Source: an uncultured Endozoicomonas sp. (lineage in GTDB: Bacteria > Pseudomonadota > Gammaproteobacteria > Pseudomonadales > Endozoicomonadaceae). Taken from it: a DNA stretch of 64,000 bases. Position 1 is the stretch's first letter. Each line of letters starts with the position of its first letter. The position numbers and the translations under genes are program-made. The DNA lies in assembly GCF_947495845.1 (NCBI RefSeq), contig NZ_CANMAO010000017.1, positions 1 to 64,000 on the forward strand, read 5' to 3'. The notes under the pieces are model-generated. The model did no database searches. It was given only the letters and a program-made list of their open reading frames with translations, and was not told the DNA's origin. Below, piece after piece: positions 44,053 through 51,329 of this stretch.

Positions 44053-45897
44053 ATGGATATAGAAAAATATAACGCATCGCATTGGGAGCCTCGCAATGGC
44101 TACCTGGAGCTTATCAAGAGCCCACTGGCGTTCGCTAAGTCATCATGGTTAGCACTGTTTTTGGCGGCTGAAGAGGGCCGCCTGGAGGTCGTCCGGATCC
44201 TGCTGGACAAAGGTGCCAAGGCCGCTGAGTCACCGGGTGCACTGCAGATGGCGGCTAGCAATGGCCACCTGAAGGTCGTCCAGATCCTGCTGGCCAACGG
44301 TGCCACGCCCGCTAAGTCACCGAAAGCACTGAAATGGGCGGCTGAAAAGGGCCACCTGAAGGTCGTCAAGGCCCTGCTGGCCAACGGTGCCACGCCCGCT
44401 GAGTCACCGAAAGCACTGGAGCTGGCGGCTCAAAATGGCCACCTGAAGGTCGTCCAGGCCCTGCTGGACAAAGGTGCCGAGCCCGCCGAGTCACCGAAGG
44501 CACTGGAGCTGGCGGCTCAAAATGGCCACCAGGAGGTCGTCCAGATCCTGCTGGACAACGATGCCAAGCCCGCTGAGTCACCGTTGGCACTGGAGCTGGC
44601 GGCTGAAAATGGCCACCAGGAGGTCGTCCAGATCCTGCTGGACAACGGTGCCAAGCCCTATGAGTCACCGAAGGCACTGGAGTTGGCGGCTGAAAATGGC
44701 CACCAGGAGGTCGTCCAGGCCCTGCTGGACAACGGTGCCGAGCCCGCTGAGTCACCGAAGGCACTGGAGTTGGCGGCTGAAAATGGCCACCTGGAGGTCG
44801 TCCAGGCCTTGCTGGACAATGGTGCCGAGCACGCGGAGTCACCGAAGGCACTGGAGTTGGCGGCTGAAAATGGCCACTTGGAGGTCGTCCAGGTCCTGCT
44901 GGACAAAAGTACCAAGAACGCGGAGTTACCGAAGGCACTGGAGTTGGCGGCTAAAAATGGCCACCTGAAGGTCGTCCAGACCCTGCTGGACAAAGGTGCC
45001 AATACCGCTGTATCACCGTTCGCACTGAATTGGGCGGCTAGTAATGGCCACCTTGAGGTCGTCCGGACCCTGCTGGCCAAGGGTGCCACGCCCGCTCAGT
45101 CACCGTGTGCACTGGAGCTGGCGGCTTGCCATGGCCACCTGTGGGTCGTCCTGACCCTGCTGGCCAAGGGTGCCACGCCCGCTCAGTTACCGGGTGCACT
45201 GCAGCTGGCGGCTATCAATGGCCACCAGGAGGTCGTCCGGACCCTGGTGGCCAACGGTGCCTCGCCCGCTCAGTCACGGGGTGCACTGCAGCGGGCGGCT
45301 GAAAAAGGCCACCTGGAGGTCGTCCAGATCCTGGTGGCCAACGGTGCCACGCTCGCTGAGTCAATGTTAGCTCTGGATCTGGCGGCTGAACATGGCCACC
45401 TGGAGGTCGTCCGGACCCTGCTGGCCAACGTTGCCAAGCCCTCTCAGTTATCGAGTGCACTGTGGTCGGCGGCTAACAATGGCCACCTGGAGGTTGTCCA
45501 GACCCTGGTAGCCAACGGTGCCAAGCCCGCTGAGTCAACGTATGCACTGTGGTCGGCGGCTAACAATGGCCACCTGGAGATCGTCCGGACCCTGATGGCC
45601 AACGGTGCCACGCCCGCTCAGTCACTGGATGCACTGGATGCACTGGATGCACTGGATGCACTGGATGCACTGGAGCAGGCGGTTAACAAGGGCCACCGGG
45701 AGATCGCCAAGACCCTGCGGACTTTCATCCCCCCAGCACTTCAAGTCCATTCCCTGGAGCACTGGTGCCGGGCCAGCATCCGGAGCCGCCTGGTCGAGAA
45801 CCTGGACGCCGACGGGTCACCGGTGAATCGGGCGATCGATGCGCTGCCGCTGGCAATGCAGATGAAGCCGTTCCTGTCTCAGCCACTGTCCCTGTAA
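44053..45897 (+). CDS. ankyrin-like repeat protein with C-terminal SOCS-box-like motif
   Basis: The 614-residue product has about 17 consecutive 29-residue repeats from about residue 33 (pattern SPKALELAAENGHLEVVQ then LLDNGAEPAE). Each keeps the two ankyrin helices but has a shortened loop compared with the 33-residue ankyrin unit. A degenerate eighteenth unit contains five LDA triplets. The tail has SLEHWCRASI (567-576), an exact match to the elongin BC-box S-L-x3-C-x3-I, and LPLA at 598-601, where SOCS boxes carry the Cul5-box LPxP. This is the layout of eukaryotic ASB proteins, substrate receptors for cullin-5 ubiquitin ligases. No signal peptide is seen. The gene sits inside the mobile block behind an AAGGAGT repeat array. 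Host-directed activity is an inference. Confidence 0.8.
   Translation: MDIEKYNASHWEPRNGYLELIKSPLAFAKSSWLALFLAAEEGRLEVVRILLDKGAKAAESPGALQMAASNGHLKVVQILLANGATPAKSPKALKWAAEKGHLKVVKALLANGATPAESPKALELAAQNGHLKVVQALLDKGAEPAESPKALELAAQNGHQEVVQILLDNDAKPAESPLALELAAENGHQEVVQILLDNGAKPYESPKALELAAENGHQEVVQALLDNGAEPAESPKALELAAENGHLEVVQALLDNGAEHAESPKALELAAENGHLEVVQVLLDKSTKNAELPKALELAAKNGHLKVVQTLLDKGANTAVSPFALNWAASNGHLEVVRTLLAKGATPAQSPCALELAACHGHLWVVLTLLAKGATPAQLPGALQLAAINGHQEVVRTLVANGASPAQSRGALQRAAEKGHLEVVQILVANGATLAESMLALDLAAEHGHLEVVRTLLANVAKPSQLSSALWSAANNGHLEVVQTLVANGAKPAESTYALWSAANNGHLEIVRTLMANGATPAQSLDALDALDALDALDALEQAVNKGHREIAKTLRTFIPPALQVHSLEHWCRASIRSRLVENLDADGSPVNRAIDALPLAMQMKPFLSQPLSL
45625..45669 (+). 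repeat. five perfect 9-bp tandem repeats in the ankyrin gene
   Basis: CTGGATGCA is repeated five times without change, encoding Leu-Asp-Ala triplets between the last full ankyrin-like unit and the C-terminal tail. The length is a multiple of three, so gain or loss of units would lengthen or shorten the spacer before the SOCS-like tail. Confidence 0.95.
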
Positions 45898-46241
45898 CTC
45901 GACCGGGATCCTCCCCGGGCGGTCGTTATCCGCACTGAGAGCGCCATAGAACCTCCTCCTTCGGTTTTTCGGCGCAATATTGGAATCCCATTGATTCCAA
46001 ATCGGCACCTAAGTCACTCTGGGGAAGACTGAAATCAATCATTTCCGGGCGCTAAATTTGTAGATGGGAATAATTTGTGGAACCTCCTAACCGGATAGAA
46101 CAGAACAAAAAAAACTTCCAACGCAGTAATGCTCACGGGTTTGCAACTTTGGAAGAAATACAGCAGCTAACGCCAACTTAAGCGGCGCGCCGTAGGCGCG
46201 TCCGATGGAGGGCGAAGCCCGGAACGAACTTGAAGTTTTTG
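45898..46241. other. non-coding stretch between the ankyrin gene and the group II intron
   Basis: These 344 bases hold no supported gene. The last part (about 46178-46225) is GC-rich with a small hairpin, GGCGCGCC-GTA-GGCGCGTCC, just before the apparent intron 5' end. It may be 5' exon or an extra element. Confidence 0.4.
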
Positions 46242-46526
46242 GTACGCCCGGCATGGGCATGAACTAGTGGGGTGAAAGTCCCCTGTGGGAGAACCTACAT
46301 CTGACTGGCGGTAAAGACGCCTGCTGATGACAACCACCACTAGCTTAAGGCAAGTGCAGTCCCGCGAAGGGCTGTGCGGAGGCAGTCTGAGTGCACCAAA
46401 AGTAGGTACTTTAGGCGAAGGTGCGAGCCGACGTACAGAAATCGCATATAAGGCCAAGTTTCTGGGCGAGTGAGCCAAAGATCACAAAGCCCTCCGGTTC
46501 GTGAGACAGGGTAAATGCGGCGGTCG

Positions 46527-47133
46527 CCTGCATGGATGCAGGTGAGGGGCGTGAGCAGGACGCGGAAGCTTTGTGCACTGAAAGTTCATGTTCCCTCTTG
46601 TTTATAAAGAGCGGGGAGATCTATTCAACATGCGATTGATAATTCTCAGTTCTCAGCCACTGGTTACAACAGGCTCGGCGAACAGTTACTCATCATTCTG
46701 TTCGAGCAAACCCGATGGCAACCAATAGCGCCGCAGGGGTAAAACCCTGTTGGTGATTGAACAGAAGACCGAAAATTGCTCCTGCCTTCTTGGCTTAAAT
46801 AGTCGGCATACAGGCCATCCATGGCCTTATCAGCAGAAGCCATACGACTGCATGGATGCAGGAGCTAGAGTAACGCAGGAGCAGTTATCGCGTAGTTGGT
46901 AGACAACAGTCGTTAACCGATGGAATGTCACCAGCGAAGGGCCTAACACCGATGACAAAGAGGAGACTGATTCCCTCAAGGCGATGTAGCCGTCCGGCGA
47001 CTCACCGTACTTGGCGACTGAATCTTTAACCAGCTTTGAACCATGATCTATTAAGTTGCGTACTTGAACCGGCCAATCTGGCCAGTGCATGCGACTGCAT
47101 GGATGCAGGAGGTAGAGCGAAGCAGGAGCCAGA
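46527..47133 (+). repeat. three dispersed copies of a CTGCATGGATGCAGG palindromic repeat
   Basis: CTGCATGGATGCAGG occurs at 46528-46542, 46848-46862 and 47095-47109. The second and third copies are followed by a shared pattern (AG-x-TAGAG, then GCAGGAG), giving units of about 40 bp. They lie within the intron's degenerate 5' half and look like small palindromic insertions. Confidence 0.75.
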
Positions 47134-47181
47134 GCCGAGAAACGAGTCAAAAGCAACAAGGGTTGTCCGGGCATAGACGGA

Positions 47182-47842
47182 ATGACCATTGACGCTTACC
47201 CAGACTTTGCCAAGCAGCATTGGCCTTCAGTACGCCAAGCCTTATTGGACGGAACCTACCAACCTTCACCAGTACTCCGGCATGTCATAGAAAAGCCGGA
47301 TGGTGGTGAACGCTTGTTGGGTATCCCTACCATGATGGACAGACTCATTCAGCACACGATGGAGTTTGTCAGGTTAAGCAACTGATCAACAGCGGGCTGA
47401 ATTACGCGGTTGACGTTGATCTGAGTAAATTCTTTGGCTGGTTTTTGCGCCTGCAAAACCAGACTTCCCACCTTTCATGGCGGTCATACGGTCAATCACG
47501 ATGCTCTGATATCGAGAGCCTGATGTCAGAAAGCGAATTCCTGAGTTTCACCTTCACAGGGAAGAAAATTCGGTGGACACAGAAGGCTCTGGACCAGTTC
47601 GAATATAAAATACTCAAGCTGACCAAGCGTCGCTGGGGTGTCTCAATGGCGCATCGGATACGCAAATTGGCGGAATATGTTCGGGGTTGGATGGGTTACT
47701 TCCGGTTATCGGAATATTACCGGCCAATCCTCAAACTGGATCAATTGATACGTCGGCGAATTCGTTGCTGCTTCCTAAAGCAATGGCGTAAGCCGAAAAC
47801 CCGTTTTAAGAATCTGGTCAGCTTAGGCGTTGATAAAATCTA
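47182..47842 (+). pseudogene. group II intron reverse transcriptase/maturase, broken
   Basis: The first frame (47182-47385) matches the N-terminus of intron-encoded reverse transcriptases (GTYQPSPVLRHVIEKPDGGERLLGIPTMMDRLIQ) and then stops. A second frame (about 47445-47843) gives only the maturase and C-terminal part (WTQKALDQFEYKILKLTKRRWG, VRGWMGYFRLSEYYRP). The palm with the catalytic YADD is missing between them. The protein is non-functional. Confidence 0.85.
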
Positions 47843-48064
47843 AGCAACCATGATCGCTGCCAGCAGCAGAGGATATTACCTTTTGAGTAAAACCTATGCA
47901 GTTAATCAAGCGCTCAACAACAGTTACCTCACTAAACTTGGGCTTATTTCATTGAAATACTTATGGATCAGGTTTCTCCATCCTCGGCGAACCGCTCGGT
48001 GCGGACCCGCATGCCGGGTGCTGTGGGGAGGGTTGGAGAAAGACCAGCCCTTACCCGATTTAGC
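47677..48064 (+). repeat. 388-bp direct repeat, copy 1 (intron 3' end)
   Basis: This segment, from ATGTTCGGGGTTGGATGG to CCCGATTTAGC, includes the maturase C-terminus and intron domains V/VI. It is repeated in direct orientation at 48929-49316 with scattered substitutions and no length change. Confidence 0.9.
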
Positions 48065-48117
48065 CGACCGGCATGATAAAAACCTAATTTTTGAACTTTA
48101 TGGATTATTTAGAGTCA

Positions 48118-48181
48118 TAATAAATAATCAAAGTAATAAATAATCAAAGTAATAAATAATCAAAGTAATAAATAATTAAAG
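48118..48181 (+). repeat. 16-bp AT-rich tandem repeat before the RING membrane gene
   Basis: TAATAAATAATCAAAG occurs four times in tandem, the last with one C-to-T change. It ends 16 bases before the start codon at 48198. Confidence 0.95.
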
Positions 48182-48197
48182 TAGAGCGTATTAATTT

Positions 48198-48704
48198 ATG
48201 GACATTCCATATTCAACAGAGGATCTTTGCTGTATTTGTCGTGAACCATATGATGAGTCTACAGGGCATGATGCTTTTAGACTTAACTGTCAGCATGCGT
48301 TTGGTCGGAGCTGCATAAATACGTGGGCTAGGGTGAGTATTATATGTCCTGTGTGTTGTTTAGATACCTTTCCTGCAGAATTATCAGGATGGCAAACTTC
48401 ATTTCGGGCACTTGCAGATCGAACAATATTTGTCCCCGACCCTCCAGAAAGCACAGTACGCAGTGGCGTTATGGGTGGCCTTGTTGGCGTTGCTGCTTGT
48501 TTTGCTTGTGCTGTTTCCATGGTCAATGCTAATACTGTATCTCCTATTTTGGAAGCTGGTGCTGCCATTTGCATTCCTGTTTCTGTATTATTTGCTAGCA
48601 TTGGTCTTTTAAGAGGCATTGGACTTGGCAATGATGCTCAATCCAGTATTAGTTACTGTTTAACTGTTTCCGCTTGCCTTTTTTTGTCAAGCTTTTTCTT
48701 CTAA
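48198..48704 (+). CDS. RING-finger-like membrane protein
   Basis: The 168-residue product has an N-terminal RING-like domain at about residues 11-53: CCICREPYDES, LNCQHAFGRSCINTWA and CPVC. Seven of eight zinc ligands of a RING-H2 finger fit; the fifth, normally His or Cys (as in CGHVFHRSC), is Gly here. Two or three hydrophobic segments follow from about residue 92 (GGLVGVAACFACAVSMV, AAICIPVSVLFASIGLL, CLTVSACLFLSSFFF), so it is likely membrane-inserted, as are several eukaryotic RING ligases. The ribosome-binding site is weak. It lies between two direct copies of a group II intron 3' end, inside the mobile block. Confidence 0.7.
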   Translation: MDIPYSTEDLCCICREPYDESTGHDAFRLNCQHAFGRSCINTWARVSIICPVCCLDTFPAELSGWQTSFRALADRTIFVPDPPESTVRSGVMGGLVGVAACFACAVSMVNANTVSPILEAGAAICIPVSVLFASIGLLRGIGLGNDAQSSISYCLTVSACLFLSSFFF

Positions 48705-48928
48705 AGTAAGTGTTTGTTAATGCGCTTAAAATATTGTTGGCTTTTGAAATAATTAGTTAGTAATTACGTTCAGTGATAGGTCGGCTAACGCCTCAATAAA
48801 AGGCGCAGTTTACTGCTCCCCATTTGATTGATTTGTTATGCATTCTTCTATATTTTTGCACCCCAATTTTACTAATGAGTCCTCAATATATTGATCTATG
48901 TAATCTCGATCTGGATCGATTTCCTTAA

Positions 48929-49316
48929 ATGTTCGGGGTTGGATGGGTTACTTCCGGTTATCGGAATATTGCCGGTCAATCCCCAAACTGGATCAATGGA
49001 TACGTCGGCGAATTCGTTGCTGTTTCTTAAAGCAATGGCGCAAGCCGAAAACCCGTTTCAGAAATCTGGTCAGGTTAGGCGTTGATAAAGTCAAAGCCGC
49101 CATGATCGCAGCCAGCAGCAAAGGATATTACCGTTTGAGTAAAACCTATGCAGTTAATCAAGCGCTCAACAACAGTTACCCCGCTAAACTTGGGCTTATT
49201 TCATTGAAAGGCTTGTGGATCAGGTTTCACCATCCTCGGTGAGCCGCCCGGTGCGGACACGCATGCCGGGTGCTGTGGGGAGGGCTGGAGAAAGACCAGC
49301 CCTTACCCGACTTAGC
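48929..49316 (+). repeat. 388-bp direct repeat, copy 2 (intron 3' end fragment)
   Basis: This copy begins ATGTTCGGGGTTGGATGG and ends CCCGACTTAGC, matching 47677-48064. It encodes the same maturase C-terminal fragment (FRLSEYCRSIPKLDQW) and a complete domain V/VI-like end, but has no intron 5' part. The sequence between the copies carries the RING membrane gene. Confidence 0.9.
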
Positions 49317-49591
49317 TGCGTAAGCCCGTAAAATGGTTAAACTGTGGCGTAAATTTGCAGCCAGTACGACTGGCCCCAAAGTAAAAATCAGAAGATTTAC
49401 AATCAGAGATTTTGAACGCTGCTGAAAACCTCACAGAATCAAAATACCTCGAAACAGTTTGAATCAGATGCTTTGACTACTTGAAGTTTACGACAATGTA
49501 AATTCCTGACCTGCATAAAACCTGAAACTTTGGTTTGACTTTATATGGTCGATTTTCTTTCCGGGCGAGTCCTTAGTTACCAAGGGTTAGA
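49317..49591. other. left-end interior of the IS4-bounded block
   Basis: The 275 bases between the intron fragment and the IS end contain no ORF I can support. By position this should be the leader of the IS next to the lost transposase N-terminus. Confidence 0.4.
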
Positions 49592-49638
49592 AGCTTAAGT
49601 CAGTGCCATTGGGTAGAGAGCCTCCGTTATTTATTATG

Positions 49639-50214
49639 CTACTTATTTATGTACTCAAACACTTTAACGACTTTTTTAACGCCGTAGGTATTGGCTGCCA
49701 AAGTGACCGCTTCATGCGCCATTTGCGGTGTGACCAGGCCCAATAAATAAACCGTACCTTTTTCGGTATTCACTTTGATTTGATCGGCGTTGATGGACTC
49801 ATTGGTGACCATCGACGTTTTAATTTTCGTGGTCAGCCAGCTGTCGTTGCTCTGATCAATAATATCTGCATTTTTGCCGACGGTTAATTCGTTATAAACC
49901 TTCCGCACTGTCTCCGTATTCTGGGCAGTAGTGCCAGCCAGTAAGCGCAATCTTTCACTGGGCACTTGCCCGACAAGAAGGACGGTGCCATTAAAGCTAA
50001 CCACTTTCACTCGTGATGTTCTGAGTTCCGGATCGGCTTTGTTGATATTGACTGCCGTGACGGTTTCAATGGTCTGGTCGTCTACCCAGGCTCCCCAGGT
50101 GCGCTTCGTGTGATCAATGTTAACGGGCTCTTCATTAACCGAGTCAACGAGTACGGCGCAGCCACCTAACAGAGCCAGTACGCCAGCCAGAAGTACGGTT
50201 CTGATTGGTTTCAT
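49639..50214 (-). CDS. dolP: BON-domain outer-membrane lipoprotein DolP (YraP)
   Basis: DolP supports outer-membrane integrity and envelope quality control. The 191-residue product has a lipoprotein signal ending in the lipobox LLGGC (Cys19), then two BON domains (SRVKVVSFNGTVLLVGQVPSE and NADQIKVNTEKGTVYLLGLV). The conserved neighbourhood dolP-diaA-yraN-lpoA supports the call. Its terminator appears to have been split by the adjacent mobile block. Confidence 0.93.
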   Translation of the reverse strand: MKPIRTVLLAGVLALLGGCAVLVDSVNEEPVNIDHTKRTWGAWVDDQTIETVTAVNINKADPELRTSRVKVVSFNGTVLLVGQVPSERLRLLAGTTAQNTETVRKVYNELTVGKNADIIDQSNDSWLTTKIKTSMVTNESINADQIKVNTEKGTVYLLGLVTPQMAHEAVTLAANTYGVKKVVKVFEYINK

Positions 50215-50264
50215 GGTTCCCCCTTTGTTTAAATTAGAAAAGCAGTATCAGTCATTGGTATTAT

Positions 50265-50900
<636 letters not shown>

Positions 50901-50954
50901 TCACACATCAGATGGATGGTTGTGAAAAATTAATCAATCTAAAGTTAGTCTTCA

Positions 50955-51329
50955 CTAAAACGCATTTTTAATCCATTTTAAAGTGTTTTCGCATTTGGCG
51001 TCACTGTTATCAATGGCGATTACGTCAAATCGACAAATTCTGTGATTGTGCTGACGGTGGTTTTGCAAATAAACGGCGGCCGTCTTTCTGATTTTTGTCT
51101 GTTTGTGGTGGTTGATGGTTTGAGCGGCGGAACCGAAGTTGCTTTTACTGCGAAAACGCACTTCGATAAAGATCAGTTTTTCATTATCCAGCATGATGAG
51201 GTCAATCTCGCCAGATTTGCAGGCAAAGTTTCTAGCGACAGATTTCAGGCCCTGCTGCTTCAGATAGCGCAGAGCCTGATTCTCGGCCTGAAGCCCAGGG
51301 TTATTCCTGAGATTCAGTTTCCAGAACAT
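50955..51329 (-). CDS. yraN: UPF0102 (YraN) family nuclease-like protein
   Basis: YraN proteins have a restriction-endonuclease-like fold. The 124-residue product shows the pattern GEIDLIMLDNEKLIFIEVRFR (E-x-D then E-V-R, where many relatives have E-V-K) and the C-terminal RFDVIAID. The cellular role is not established. Its start lies inside the 3' end of lpoA, overlapping by 29 bases. Confidence 0.9.
   Translation of the reverse strand: MFWKLNLRNNPGLQAENQALRYLKQQGLKSVARNFACKSGEIDLIMLDNEKLIFIEVRFRSKSNFGSAAQTINHHKQTKIRKTAAVYLQNHRQHNHRICRFDVIAIDNSDAKCENTLKWIKNAF

Larger units (their letters stand above)
46242..48064 (+). mobile_element. decayed group II intron
   Basis: The start near GTACGCCCGGCATGGGC, followed by GGGGTGAAAGTCCCC, resembles a group II intron domain I beginning (consensus GUGYG, here GTACG). 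The 3' end has a domain V/VI-like segment: GAACCGCTCGGTGCGG, GCATGCCGGGTGCTGTGGGG, then the GAGGGTTGGAGAAAGACC stem and CCCTTACCCGA. Coding remnants of the intron reverse transcriptase/maturase lie between. Insertions of a small palindromic repeat occur in the 5' half. The intron protein is broken, so independent retrohoming is not possible. Confidence 0.75.
43290..49613. mobile_element. 6.3-kb block bounded by inverted IS4-type ends
   Basis: A 22-bp sequence, CCCAATGGCACTGACTTAAG plus CT, at 43290-43311 is repeated exactly in inverted orientation at 49592-49613. AGAGAG flanks both sides (43284-43289 and 49615-49620) as an apparent target duplication. The right end carries the C-terminal remains of an IS4-family transposase. 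The interior holds the ankyrin gene, a decayed group II intron and a RING membrane protein. The outer sequences rejoin into a simple terminator hairpin (GGAGGC-AGAGA-GCCTCC) that would serve the convergent acylase and dolP genes. The block is therefore an insertion, though whether it moved as one unit or filled up later cannot be told. Confidence 0.75.

Noticed and set aside
44366-44938. Pro/Arg-rich 190-residue ORF on the minus strand of the ankyrin gene
   Set aside because: It is the antisense of the 87-bp ankyrin-like repeats. The periodicity explains the long open frame.
43290-49613. The block as a prophage or integrative element with integrase
   Set aside because: No integrase, structural phage gene or tRNA attachment site was seen. 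The matching IS4-type ends explain the borders better.
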